Shown here in pieces: positions 38,939-50,139 of a DNA stretch of 64,000 nt (positions are counted from its first letter, which is position 1; each line of letters begins with the position of its first letter). Origin of the DNA: Drosophila miranda (taxonomy: Eukaryota > Arthropoda > Insecta > Diptera > Drosophilidae). The DNA lies in the NCBI RefSeq assembly GCF_003369915.1, contig NW_022881603.1, forward strand, positions 1,922,001-1,986,000. Reading direction: 5' to 3'. The notes beneath the pieces were generated by a model. It saw only the letters and a program-made list of their open reading frames with translations, was not told the origin of the DNA and made no database searches. The position numbers and the translations under genes were made by a program.

Positions 38939-40820
38939 CTGCTGCCCCAACAAAGGCCAAAAGACCGAGGACCAGGGGGGCAAGGAGACAATAGAAGCCA
39001 AAAGATTAACAGAGGCGAGTGAATTCCGTAAACGTATATAAACGTTATTGCGGTTCACATTTTGCACTTTCGCTCAATTAACTCAACTAATTGACATTTG
39101 AAAATACATGCGGTGAAAGGAAGTACATATGTACACATGTATGTACATGTGCGTCCGTAAAGGACAACAGCAGGAGATAATTATAAGTGCAGGAATTTTA
39201 ATTCAACCTTCAACCTCAGCCTTTGCATGGCTCTGGAGCTCGAAAGTGATTTACAAAAGAAGCACTTTAGTCGGAAACATAAATATTCATTCCCCACCTC
39301 TTCACAGCACTTGACCAGAAACAACAGCAACAACAAAAATCACAATTATAAAGGCAGTCTGGGCGTGGCATACACTGTCAAAAAAACAATATACGAGAAT
39401 AAATAATTAAACCCATTTTCATATACGTTTCTCCCGATATTATTCTCTAAATTGAAAGTAAACAACAGGCATATATTTTCATTAGATTTGAACTGAAAAC
39501 CTTTTAAGATAAGCCGAAGTTGACTTTTTCGGTATTTTTCGTTATTTTTATAGTCCTGTTTGCCTTTAGTATTTTCTCCTATAAGAAGTATGATTCTTGT
39601 TAAAAGTTTATCCCCTTATTTGCCTCCATACTAAACATAAAGCTAACAAAATGCTATCGATCTATTTTGTTTTATATCTTTTTAGTTCATCGCCTATAAT
39701 CGTACAGCAAAGAAAAACATAAACAACATTTTCTTACCTTCTTCCTGGTTCTTCCACTTTTGCTGCATTCTCTCTTTCTGTTCTTTCCTTGCCGTTTCCA
39801 TTCTGTCGTTATTTTCACACACACACACACACAAAAGCACTATTAAAAAAAAAAAAAACAGAAACACAAATGAATTTTATAATTTATTCATATTTTTCTT
39901 TCCGCGATCGGCTCTTTTTGTGCGCGAATAATCCACTAATTTTTCCCGCAAGACGCACTTAGCACCAAAGACGCTCAGCTACAACGGTACAACAAATGAA
40001 ACGAGAAGGCAGCAATTTTTGGTCGAATAACAACAAATCACCAAAAAAAACGGGACACGTTGACATATATATGTAAGTATATGTAATTCTTTCCGGCCAT
40101 TGATTGTATTTATAATCCTATTAAATTAGTGGTTTAAGTTAGTGGAAGGCGCGGCTAAGAGGCAACGGTACAGCAACTGGAATTTCCAAGCAACTCCACT
40201 CAACGAAAAGAAGGCGAGCGAAAGAGAATTAGATCACGCGATGCGACGCTCCCAATGCGAAAACCGAACGCATCGCTGTATGCGTGTGCATGTGGGTGCA
40301 TTTGCGGTTTTTGGCTGTGCATGTGAGAGCTCTATGTTAAGCCTCTGTAAGCAATAGCAACGCAATAATGAGCATAAGTATAGATGCTTGAGCGTTGAAG
40401 TGAAATGATGAACAGAAGAGAGGAAAAGTAAAATAAGCGGCTAATTTCTCCACCATTTGTATTGCAAAAATGTTTTTCGAGGTTTTTAACGAGCCCGATT
40501 TGTAAAGACCTCACCTAGGCCACATTTGCCCTATATGTCATGTATATTCTCGATTTATAATGAATCTCAACAATAAAATGGCGACCTTTTTGCATATTTT
40601 ATGTGGTTCTTTTCATCCTTCAATCAGCATGGAAGCTCAATTGTAAACTCTGGATTAAAATTGAGCAATAATAAAAATGTGTTCGTGTAACCTCTTGGGG
40701 TGTGCACCTCTTGGCAATTTGCGTGAAAATGTTGGGGGGTGGTGGTGGGGGTACTTCAATTAACAACAAATTTGGAACGCGGAACATTAACAAAGGAATT
40801 GTGTAACGAACATAATCAGA
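38939..40820. other. Host spacer between fand2 and LAP3
   Basis: Mostly AT-rich and non-coding, with a (CA)n tract near 39817-39832 and a poly(A) run near 39845. It contains one short exon-like segment (39738-39801, listed separately). From about 40070 it matches the LAP 3' flank. Sequence just upstream of the fand2 body (38940-38990, minus strand) is open in the fand frame and hydrophobic but has no ATG. Confidence 0.6.
39738..39801 (-). other. Orphan 5' coding exon with splice donor (unit 2)
   Basis: Minus strand: ATG at 39801-39799 opens 21 charged codons (METARKEQKE...) ending in GAAGAAG followed by GTAAGAAA, a strong donor. The exon ends in phase 1. A possible acceptor (GGGGCAGCAG, exon from 38938) at the start of the truncated fand2 would complete the split codon in the fand frame, across an intron of about 800 bp. 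The segment may be the first exon of an unrelated neighbour gene captured with the unit. No transcript evidence exists here. Confidence 0.35.
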
Positions 40821-42358
40821 TTACTTGCCGTCGGGGCAAGCCATCTGAAACAGAAACAGAACGATGGTGCGAGTGGGACGGCCAGTCATGCGGTCCTTCA
40901 GCAAATATGGGAGCGGATTGTAGCGCGTCAGCATGCCCACGTTGCGGATGTCCAGGTGGGCCCAGTCGACGCACGGCACCAGCTCGTGCAGAACGGCGGC
41001 AGCGATGCAGCTGGAGGCGTGGAGGGCGACGTCCGCGGTTGCTGATGTCAAAGGTCTCGTTCGGCATGATCAGCTCCTTGAAGTAGCGCCACAGGGGCAG
41101 ACGCCAAACGCGATCCCCCGTAAGGGCACCGGCCTTCTCGAACTGCTTGTAGACGAAGTTCGAATTGCTGAAAATCCTGGCTGCTGCTCCGCCCAGCGCT
41201 GGGCAGACGGCGTAGCCCACTGTAGCAATGTCCACGACCATGCGCGGCTTGTAGATCGTCTGGGCGTAGAGCAAGAGATCGGCCATGGCCATCACACCAG
41301 CCTTGCTGACGTCCACGAAGCCGAGAGGAGGGCATGTTCTCGCACAGCGGCAGCAGTGCCGTTATGTTTAGGGGCAGCGATAGGCCGGCGGCGGCTCGGA
41401 TGACGCCCACGCAGGCGGCTGCACCGGACATGCAGCCGCGGTACATGGACAAGCAGTCCTTGGGACGGAGGCAGAGGCCCCCGCTGTTGAATGTGATGCC
41501 CTTGCCCAGCAGGAGGATGGGCTTGTCCTCGGGTGCGGTGCCGCAGTAGGCGATTTCCAAGATGATCGGCGGCTCGCAGCTGCCCTTGGCCACCATCAAG
41601 AAGCTGTTCAAGCTCTTGGACTCGATCCAGTCCATGCTGCGTACCTCCACGGATACCCCGCAGGGGCACAGGGCATCCACCGTTGACTGGGCGAAGATTG
41701 TGGGCGTCATCTGATTGGCCGGCGTATCGGCCAGGCGACGGGCCAGGTTCTGCGATTCGGCCTTGAACAGGCCCCGCATCCAGGCATCCGAGTCGGGAGA
41801 GTCGTACAGCTCCAGTTTGGAAATGAGTGTGCGGTCCCGACGGCGCTTGTTGGTGTTGTAGCGCCAGACGGCCAAGGCGCTCCCCTCGGCCGCCTGCTCC
41901 GCATACTCCATCGACTCCACGAAGACATCTGTGCAGCCCTGCAGTTGAAGGGCACGAGCCCCCACGCCGGCAGCGACGCGAGCGTTCTCCATTCCCTCGT
42001 CGATCATCTCCAGGTCGTTGAAGCCGGCCCCCTCCTGTCCCTCTCCGACCACGGCCACCGCACGGAACTCCGCATCCACGTTCATAAAGACACGGCCTTT
42101 TCCCAGCTGGCCACTCAGGCCCGTCTCGCGTATTAGATCAGTGATCTTACCCTGGACGCGATCGTCAAACTTCTCGCCGGATGGTGTCATCTTGGGCTGG
42201 CGGTCGCCCTCCTTGGCGTACACGCCCACCACAACGCCTTTGATCACCGAGTCACATTTCTCGGCGTAGTGCCGTCGCTGTTCCACATCTCTGCGTCTGG
42301 CCAGGAATGTGTGCTGGACACGCCTGCACAGGGCGTGCATCAAGCGTACAGACTTCAT
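40821..42358 (-). pseudogene. LAP3: leucyl-aminopeptidase-like pseudogene
   Basis: Starts like LAP2 (ATG 42358) and is open through the PLCENMPS region, with the same replaced catalytic positions. A 50-bp deletion near 41328 removes the AAKPGDVV...NGKT segment and shifts the frame. The next 57 codons of the original frame are still readable from 41316, and a further change near 41025 (GCGTGGAGGGCGA in place of GCGGGGCCA) disrupts the C-terminal part. The shifted frame stays open to 41048. It keeps the block that LAP2 has lost (IATVGYAVCPALGG). Confidence 0.85.
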
Positions 42359-42620
42359 CGCTTAATGATAGTGACAGTCCTTCGCGACAGGTTACGAAAG
42401 TTCTCTTATTTTTCAGACAGTTCCAGACAAATTTTGTTTTTTTCCGAATAAAAAAAATGTAAATCTAAAAAATAGAGAGAATAGATGTGCTTCCACAGCT
42501 GATTCGAAAGGAATGAGATATCCCAAGGCTCAAGCTCTGGCAGGGAAACATTGCCAACGCCTGCTGAGATTCGAGGAATTTATGAATTTCCGAACAAAAC
42601 GAAGAATAGGTCTCCGAAGA

Positions 42621-45232
42621 TGTAACGAGTAACGAAGAGAATCTTCGCACGATGAAGCTGGTGGTCGGCTAACTGAGAAGGAGTACGCGCTCGCTTCCAC
42701 GGCTGATCTCTGGTCGGAAATGGGGATGGGTTCTTTGGGGTAACCCTCCAGTTAGGTTGCTTCGCTCCTGCTGGTATTATTTTATTAAAATTCGCGTACT
42801 CTTTTTGGTAATGGGAGGGGGACAGACAAGGAAAGGATCGTTAGGGGTACGGAAAGTATAGTGGGGCAAAGATAGTGCAGAGAAGGAGTAGGGATCTACC
42901 ACCGCGGCGGACATCTCTGTTTTGCTGGCACGGAGTCGTGCCACGCCCACCCTACCATGATCCTGAAAGAGCCAATAATAATATCAGGATCCCTGGAGTG
43001 TCCGGTATTGGTCATCCTATTTCGCTCACGAGCGGCATGGTTCCCCCAAATGCGGTAACGTCTAGCACATATTCATCTTAACAATCATTTTATTAGAAAC
43101 TATATTCAGATACTATATTAATTTTACAAGAAAAAAAAAACACTAACCGAGAACTCCAAGACAAGGATAAATGGACAAAAGGAGGAACGAAAAGCGTCAC
43201 AAGAGATATAGCTATTATTACTAGGGAATATTTAGATAAATAAATACGATAAGTGTAAATAGTTACAAGTGCATATACGATATTTTATAGTGCGATATAA
43301 ACTAATGATTTTTCCTTAGATAGAAAGATAATACTATAGCGCAATATAGGTACAGATGTCCCAGCACATCGGCTTCAGGGAGTAGTTGGACATACTATTC
43401 GTTCTACCAAGCGTATTGTAAAGGCAGAAGGCCAATCAGCTGTGACTACTTTAAAAGTGTGAGGTCAACGACCGACAAACAGCTCTAGCAAAAAAGAACG
43501 AAGCTTTTGCCACGCTCGCGGAATTTTGGGAGGCAATAAAATTTAATGTTGTTGGTATATTATAAAGCTCACTCAGTTTTTGTTTGTGTTCCCGCGGCGA
43601 AAGATCTTTCGTAGCTGGGCGTGTGGCTGTGTGTGGGTGCATTAAACTTTTACCTGCAAACCAAAAACAAAATCGTACAGCGCGTGCTGCATGGCATAAG
43701 CTCGCGGAGGGGACCCGGACGAGCGGACGCTTTTAAGCTCAAACTTTTAAGCTTTTATCAAATGCATTTTCAAACTTTCCATGTGTTGGTGGGTTTTTTT
43801 TCTGGTTTTTTTTTCTGTTACAATTAACACTAAGTATATCCAACTACACAAAAACAGACATATCAACGGACTGCGAGGTTCAAGGGAATGCGAGTCACGG
43901 TGGGATCTTACTGGCCTCAGTGGCTTTCAGTGGGCGGTGTATACATACATATGTATGTGAGCACATCTCTTACAGTTTTCATTCAGCCTACATAATGACA
44001 CTAACGTGCACATAAAACAAACGCTGGCCTCCACTGCACTTTAAATAAACGTTTGGAACAGTAAGGCCGAATCACGAGAAGAACAAGAGAGGCGATACCA
44101 CTAGGGGTCGCCGGGAGGTTATGTACACACGTGGTGCACTATTTTTTCCCGCCCGGTAGGAACATTTAAGCGGCTTCGGGCCTACGCTGACTGCCAGCAC
44201 CGGTTTCCGTTTCTTGGCCCGGTTTTGAATGCGAAACGGTTACGCCACTTCGCCGCACTAAGCCCGTTCAGACGGCTGTCCTCGTCTCGCGCAGCCAACG
44301 TTCACTGCCCGCGACTTCGTGGATCAGCTGGTTCGTAGTGCGGGGGCTTAAAGCTCGGGCTGCAGCTTTTGGATAATTCCCAAACTAAGTGCCGATTCTA
44401 ATGTGGAATTTGAAAATACTGATCAGGCTACTTTTTCTAACAGTTACTCCATGCACATATTTACCCGGTTGGAACTGGCACTGCGAAAATAAGGGGATGG
44501 GGTTGATGTGCTAATTCCTTCTTTCTCCAGGTGTTTTTTTTTTTTTTTTTTGTGTTGGGGCTGCTCACCTCCAAGCGGAAACTACAGAAAAAGTCGGAAA
44601 ATCTAACTTCGAGGCTCCTAGCACTGTCGAAGGCCGGTACTCACGTTTTCGATTAAAGCCCAATCTGCTTTCTTGGGTTCTTTTTTCCCGATCGAGTGCA
44701 CTTTGGTTTCACACCACGGTTATTTACGGCGGTTTAATTTTATTTTTATTATTTTTTTTTTCTCACCGCGCAACTGAATGCTTGTACGGCCACGAGGAGA
44801 AAGAAAGATTTGGGCGGATCTACTGACCAACAAAAATTTTGTTCTCCGAATCTGCCTTTGCACGGTCCTTCGCCATTCACCTTGAATGGTTATGGACATG
44901 GTGGGGAGATTTTTTGTTCGTTTTTAAGCATATTCTTAATGTCAACCCTAGATGGCGCTAGCCCTCACACGACCAGGAACATTTAACATGTAACACCACA
45001 ACAAGAAATTAAGCCAACCTAACTATACACTAACTATGGGGACTAAACTTAATAATTAATAAGTATCTCGGTGAGGTGTGATATATACTTGTATAAATAA
45101 TATAACATATATAAATATATTTATATATATATTATATACATAAATATATAAATTGTACAAATACCATCGGGCATACTTTCAGGCGAAGAACACAAATATG
45201 CTTTCCTATCCGCCCGACAAGCGACCACTACA
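42621..45232 (-). repeat. 3' LTR of the Ulysses-like element (2612 bp)
   Basis: Minus-strand start TGTAGTGG and end CTCGTTACA. Includes an AT-rich tract (45100-45160) and long T-runs (near 44530 and 44750). Frames inside it (for example 42875-43081, 43451-43642) recur in both LTRs but have no recognisable domain. Confidence 0.95.
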
Positions 45233-45314
45233 AATCCCCCGGCCAAGATCACACTTTGGTGTTAATCACAGTGATAGACGCTTGGAGGAAAACCGTTAAC
45301 CTGTATTAGGATGG

Positions 45315-48026
45315 TCACTGCTTTATGTCTTTAGCGTGGTATTTTCCGATAAGTCTACCTTGGGGATCTTCCAACTCGTAATAACTGTGACCAAGCCTAC
45401 GTTTTATTCTAGCTTTTACAAAAGTAGGAGCTAGTTTTGCGCTGAAACCTTTAACGAAATTGCTCTGCTGAAAGTTGCGTCTGTAGACCTCCTGGCCAAC
45501 TTTGAACGCCACTTCACGACTTCGAAGGTTGTACTGCTGTTCGTTTCGTTGGTGTTGTTTTTGTATTGTTCGTTCGGCTGTTTTTCGAATCACATCAAAC
45601 GAATCTTCCCGACCAAAACTCACGGTACGATCTTCTAAAACCTGCAAATTTCGTAAGAGCTGATAGGTGTCTCCATTGGTGATCATGTGCTGTCCAAATG
45701 CAACCCGATAGGGGCTGTCGTTTAGGGCTGAATGCAGACTAGATCGTAATGCACAACTAATAGAACTAAGCTGCTCATCCCAATTAGTTTGATCTGGCTT
45801 GATGTAAGCTTTAATGGCGGCAATAACGGATCTGTTAACGCGTTCCGAAGCGTTGGCTTGAGGTGCGTACACAGCCGTATAAAAATGTTGCACATTGTAC
45901 TTTTTCAACAGCGAATTGAAGTGATGGGACTTAAATTGTACTCCATTGTCGGACACAACCACTTCGGGTACCCCGAAGCAATGGAATAGGTCCTCTTCCA
46001 TGAATCGAGTTATCGCCTCCGCTGTAAATTTCTTTACGGGTTTTAAAAACGGATATTTTGAAAGATGGTCCAAAACAACGAAGATACCGATATTTCCGGA
46101 TTTGCTTCGTGGATACGGACCCAGGAAATCCACAAACAACTTCTGAAACACTCGTTGAGTTTCCTTCACTGGAGCTAATGGGGGTCGTAACGAACGAATC
46201 GGGTACTTGGTGCACTTGCAGACCGAACAGCTGTTTATGAACGCTCTCACATCGGTTACTAAACTTGGCCAATAATAATAACGTCGAACTCTCTCCAACG
46301 TTTTATTAATGCCGCTATGAGCTGCTAGCGACTGTTCGTGACTCTGTTTTAGTACATCGGACACCAGCTCCGTTGGAACCCACAGCTTCCAACACAGGTC
46401 GTCAGCGATCTGATCAGCAGCCGCGTGTTCTGCTCGCCGATATATGAGATTATCGATCACCTTAATGTCTGGCATCTGTGTCTGGTTGCCTTTAATTTTT
46501 CGAATTAGTTCCAAATATTCTGCCGACTTGAAGCAATCAGACTGCAGGTCTACCAATCCATCGCAGCTGAATGCCGATAGATCTTCGGTGTGCACCCGCG
46601 ACAGAGCATCTGGGACAACATTTTGGCTACCTTTGCGGTGGAAAATTTTGAAGTTGAACCCCTGCAATTTGAGAGCCCATCTTGCCAATCTAGAACTTAG
46701 GTCCGATTGTGACATTAGCCACTTCAATGATGCATGGTCGGTATGGATGGAGAACTCGTGTCCTTCCACATAAGCTCGAAACTTCTTCACACACATTATG
46801 GCTGCCAAACACTCTTTCTCCGTGACTGAATAGTTTCGCTGACACTGATTCAGCTTGCGAGACATGAATGCGATTGGGATGTCATTACCATCGCTATCCG
46901 TTTGCATTAACACGCCGCCAACTCCGGTGTGGCTGGCATCGCAATGAATGGCAAATGGAATGGTAAAGTCGGGGCTATGTAGGACTGGTGCCTCGCACAT
47001 TTGGTCTTTTAAACTTTCAAACGCCCTTTGCGCTTCGTTGGTCCATACAAACGATCGACGTTGCTTTAGTGTATCTGATATTGGGGCAGCAATTCCGGCA
47101 TAGTTTTTAATAAATTTATGGTACCATCCAGTGGTTCCCAAAAATCGTCGCACTTGCTTCACCGATCGTGGCACTGGAAACTCCCGAATAGCAGCAACTT
47201 TTTCGGGATCCGTTTGTATCATCCCATACCCTATCACGTGGCCCAGGTATTTCACTTCCTTCAGGCAAAATTTGCTCTTCTCTACGTTTATCGTCAGTCC
47301 AGCTTGAGACAGTCGGTCGGCCAGCGCTTTCAACACGGACATGTGCTTCTCGAAGGACTCCGAAATCACCAATAAGTCGTCGAGATAAATGAAAATCTCA
47401 TTTCGCAAAGATGGTGGGATAACTTTATCCATCAGTTTGGACATGGTCTGTGGGGCATTGCATAAACCAAACGGCATCACCGTGAATTGATATAGCGGCC
47501 TCCCAGGCACAGCAAAAGCCGTCTTCTCCCGAGCCCTTGGAGTAAGCGGAATCTGCCAGTAAGCATCTTTAAGATCGATGCTTGAAATGAACTGCGCTTT
47601 TGGAAGTCTACTTAAAATGCCATGAATGAGGGGCATAGGGTAAGCATTTTTGACTGTTACTCCGTTAACTTTCCGGCTATCAAGGCAAAGACGAACCTTA
47701 CCTGGCTTACGCACAATTACTACCGGGGAAGACCACGGGCTATCTGATTCTTCAATCACCCCAAGGCCTAACATTCGGTCCAACTCTTCGTATATACATT
47801 TTTCGACTGCAGGCGACACTGCGTAGTGGCGTTGTTTTATGGGCCGAGTCTCGGAAATTTCTATGTCATGTGTAAGCCAGTTTGTCTTTCCTAATCCTTT
47901 TTCGGCAAACGAAGGGAACATCAGTACTATCGCTACTAGTTCCTTCTGCTGTAATTCCGACAAAGGTATTTGCATCGGGTTGTCAAAGCTTATAGCCGCC
48001 AAACTGTTGTTTTTCGCTTTGCTCAT
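45315..48026 (-). CDS. Pol (RT, RNase H, integrase) of the Ulysses-like element
   Basis: The 903-codon frame is open from the ATG at 48026, though homology extends further upstream in the same frame to about 48105, through the end of the protease domain (LGIDFW). Reverse transcriptase: YQFTVMPFGLCNAP and YLDDLL (near residue 217). RNase H: DASHTGVGG and HTDHASLKWL (about 370-450). Integrase: HHCC region (HSGINKTLERVRRYYYW, CSVCK, about 570-610) and DNGVQF near 695. No env follows; the stop is 82 bp from the 3' LTR. The body is intact, but it is out of frame with the upstream protease segment. Confidence 0.9.
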   Translation of the reverse strand: MSKAKNNSLAAISFDNPMQIPLSELQQKELVAIVLMFPSFAEKGLGKTNWLTHDIEISETRPIKQRHYAVSPAVEKCIYEELDRMLGLGVIEESDSPWSSPVVIVRKPGKVRLCLDSRKVNGVTVKNAYPMPLIHGILSRLPKAQFISSIDLKDAYWQIPLTPRAREKTAFAVPGRPLYQFTVMPFGLCNAPQTMSKLMDKVIPPSLRNEIFIYLDDLLVISESFEKHMSVLKALADRLSQAGLTINVEKSKFCLKEVKYLGHVIGYGMIQTDPEKVAAIREFPVPRSVKQVRRFLGTTGWYHKFIKNYAGIAAPISDTLKQRRSFVWTNEAQRAFESLKDQMCEAPVLHSPDFTIPFAIHCDASHTGVGGVLMQTDSDGNDIPIAFMSRKLNQCQRNYSVTEKECLAAIMCVKKFRAYVEGHEFSIHTDHASLKWLMSQSDLSSRLARWALKLQGFNFKIFHRKGSQNVVPDALSRVHTEDLSAFSCDGLVDLQSDCFKSAEYLELIRKIKGNQTQMPDIKVIDNLIYRRAEHAAADQIADDLCWKLWVPTELVSDVLKQSHEQSLAAHSGINKTLERVRRYYYWPSLVTDVRAFINSCSVCKCTKYPIRSLRPPLAPVKETQRVFQKLFVDFLGPYPRSKSGNIGIFVVLDHLSKYPFLKPVKKFTAEAITRFMEEDLFHCFGVPEVVVSDNGVQFKSHHFNSLLKKYNVQHFYTAVYAPQANASERVNRSVIAAIKAYIKPDQTNWDEQLSSISCALRSSLHSALNDSPYRVAFGQHMITNGDTYQLLRNLQVLEDRTVSFGREDSFDVIRKTAERTIQKQHQRNEQQYNLRSREVAFKVGQEVYRRNFQQSNFVKGFSAKLAPTFVKARIKRRLGHSYYELEDPQGRLIGKYHAKDIKQ

Positions 48027-48070
48027 TAAGAAGAACGGCAGTAGATTAAAGCTTCTCCAAAAGTCTATTC

Positions 48071-48475
48071 CTAGATATAACTCCTGCGATAACGATGGTA
48101 CAAGATAAAGGCATATTCGTTTGGAATTTCCACGAAAGCAAATGAGTGCTTTTTCCCATCTGCGGTTCGCACGGCTGACTTCATCGGCTTGACCTCAGGG
48201 TTTGTTCGAGATAACTCTTCTGCAAATTTACCCCCAAGGCAGCTGATTGAGGCGCCTGTGTCCATTAATCCACTTATCGTCTTGCCAAACAGAGTGACAT
48301 TGGCGTAGGGTCGTAGGTCAGTGATATTACTAATAACAGAGGCTAATAATGCTCTGCGCGCATTTTTACTCTGCGTGCGGAACAGCTTCCTACGCTTACG
48401 GTCTCGAGTTTTGCTAGGCGCAGGGGTCGTTTCCTGATCGTCGTCCTGTACTGGTATCATAGTGGTCGTTATCAT
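48071..48475 (-). pseudogene. Protease segment of the Ulysses-like element; frame broken within the domain
   Basis: The 134-codon frame holds the aspartic protease active site LMDTGASISCLGG near residue 73. It ends at 48071, while the rest of the domain (about 48105 downwards) reads on in the Pol frame. The break lies in the middle of the protease fold, near 48105-48120, which suggests a one-base indel and not a programmed Gag-Pol shift. It would uncouple active protease from RT/IN in this copy. Confidence 0.7.
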
Positions 48476-48513
48476 GTCAGGAGGTAGGGGGAGTGAGCTT
48501 GACGTAGCCCCGG

Positions 48514-50139
48514 TTACTCCGTATTCGTTGCCTTCGACACTAACTTGCGTGCACTCGATATCGGTGCACGAGCCAACTCGTTTTTTGACGAGCTACATGT
48601 TTGGCACGATGGTTTATATGTGTCCCGCTTACCACATCCATAACAGAATACTTTACGCTCTGCTTCGCACTCTTGATATCGGTGGCCTTGTTTATTGCAA
48701 TTCCAGCAAGAAAGCGTCATCGCGTCGATATCAAAAGCGTCAGCTTCTTCCGAATCGGCTTCTGCCAGACCTTCTGTCTGGATGGACATTTCGTTCACCT
48801 GATTGCGAGGAACAAATCGTCGAGTAGCCGGGATTGGCTTAGCAGTATTTTCGATGAACCTTTCACGCTTGCGGACCACTTGTCGCAACTGCACAATGTT
48901 CGGTATGGACACATATAAAATCTCATGTTGTATCTCATTGAGCAGATTTGCTCGCAACCCCTCTAACAAGGACTGCTCGGTCATCGGCTGCACGAGCTTG
49001 TCTGCAAGCGCCACTATGGCCTCATAAAAACTGTCAAACGGTTCGTTGACTTTCTGCTTCCTCTGGGTGATCGCGGTTCTGATTTCTAAATCTGTTCTGC
49101 CGTCCGAAAACTGCGATCTCAGAGCAATACAGAGATCAATCCAGCGCACTCTTGGTACGCTTTTATGATACCTCCAGTACCATTCACCCGCGCTTCCTTC
49201 GAACAGGTTGCTCGCGTAGCGAGATAACAATTCAAAATTGCTATCTAATGTCTGGCTGGTCAGAGCTTCGACGCGATACAAAAAATCATCTATTGACATA
49301 GAGGAGCGCCCTGAGAATCTCAACTTCCAGTTCGCGATTATCTGGCTAATCCGATCCGCGCGCAACTGATGTGATTGCTGCGACTCGGGTGGGGCTGACA
49401 AGTTAGTCGGTCGCTCGGACGCTGAGTTTGGCAATGCTGCGTTTTCCCTGGCGGATAACCTAAAGAGTTGCTCAAAGGATTGATTTGACCTAACGGGAGA
49501 GGACTGCCTATGGGCTGGGTGTACCCTTTCCGTTGGAACTGGAGCTGCATTCTGGAGCGACAATCTTTGAAACCCCGCTTCAATCGCGTTAGCTAGCATT
49601 TGAGTGTGCTGTGCTAGTGCGGCTGTCACTGCGTCCGCAATGGTCTGTTGCAAGCTACCATCCGTGGCTGGCAGACCCGTTCGAGCTGCTGAAGCTGACA
49701 CCACTGCTGCCGCAGAGTTTGGCGGTTGGCCTCTAGGACGATCTGGAGCGGCCATTGGACCGGACACACTAGGCCCTTCGGGTTGGCTAACACTTCGGAC
49801 CCCACTCTGCATATTGGCAGCGGATAATTGGTTTTGCTGTGATTTAAGTGTTTTCGAACGGGATCTGGTCACTGCAACTGCCCCTGGTTGGCTGCCTGAG
49901 GCTTGAGCTGCTTCTAGTTCTTCTGCCAAATTAAGGGTCGATTTGCTCAGCCCAGTCATGCACACTGGACAGACTTTCTTATTTCCTGAACGTGCACTAA
50001 AGCAGGTGTGATGGAAATAATGGTTACAGCTGGTAGCTAATAGTTGGCCTGGGTATTCGACTTCTTGCGTGCATACACAGCAAAAGGTTTCGCTCTCTTT
50101 TGGCTGAATCCTATAATCCGGGCTTCGGTCTACCGGCAT
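48514..50139 (-). CDS. Gag of the Ulysses-like element with N-terminal RING-H2 finger (541 aa)
   Basis: Residues 20-60 form a complete RING-H2 pattern: C20-x2-C23, C38-x-H40, H43-x2-C46, C57-x2-C60. A Pro/Ser/Gln-rich linker follows, then a retrotransposon Gag helical region (about 275-430, with FEGSAGEWYWRYHKSVP and FDSFYEAIVALADKLV). Near 490 comes a zinc knuckle CWNCNKQGHRYQEC and a second, degenerate one (CYGCGKRDTYKPSC, Tyr for His). RING-H2 fingers usually give ubiquitin E3 ligase activity. Having one at the start of Gag is unusual; a role in Gag turnover or host interference is inference. The frame is intact and is followed by the protease frame after 38 bases. Confidence 0.85.
   Translation of the reverse strand: MPVDRSPDYRIQPKESETFCCVCTQEVEYPGQLLATSCNHYFHHTCFSARSGNKKVCPVCMTGLSKSTLNLAEELEAAQASGSQPGAVAVTRSRSKTLKSQQNQLSAANMQSGVRSVSQPEGPSVSGPMAAPDRPRGQPPNSAAAVVSASAARTGLPATDGSLQQTIADAVTAALAQHTQMLANAIEAGFQRLSLQNAAPVPTERVHPAHRQSSPVRSNQSFEQLFRLSARENAALPNSASERPTNLSAPPESQQSHQLRADRISQIIANWKLRFSGRSSMSIDDFLYRVEALTSQTLDSNFELLSRYASNLFEGSAGEWYWRYHKSVPRVRWIDLCIALRSQFSDGRTDLEIRTAITQRKQKVNEPFDSFYEAIVALADKLVQPMTEQSLLEGLRANLLNEIQHEILYVSIPNIVQLRQVVRKRERFIENTAKPIPATRRFVPRNQVNEMSIQTEGLAEADSEEADAFDIDAMTLSCWNCNKQGHRYQECEAERKVFCYGCGKRDTYKPSCQTCSSSKNELARAPISSARKLVSKATNTE

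Noticed and set aside
38940..38990. Hydrophobic run upstream of fand2 and fand3 taken as a new signal peptide
   Set aside because: It is in frame and looks like a signal sequence, but there is no ATG before the upstream stop codon, so it cannot start a protein as it stands.
42875..43827. Short frames repeated at 42875-43827 and 51613-52565
   Set aside because: They lie in the two LTRs of the same element, have no domains and are not bounded like genes.
45100..45165. AT-rich tract considered as replication origin or matrix attachment site
   Set aside because: It lies inside an LTR and recurs in the other LTR; nothing specific beyond base composition supports a function.
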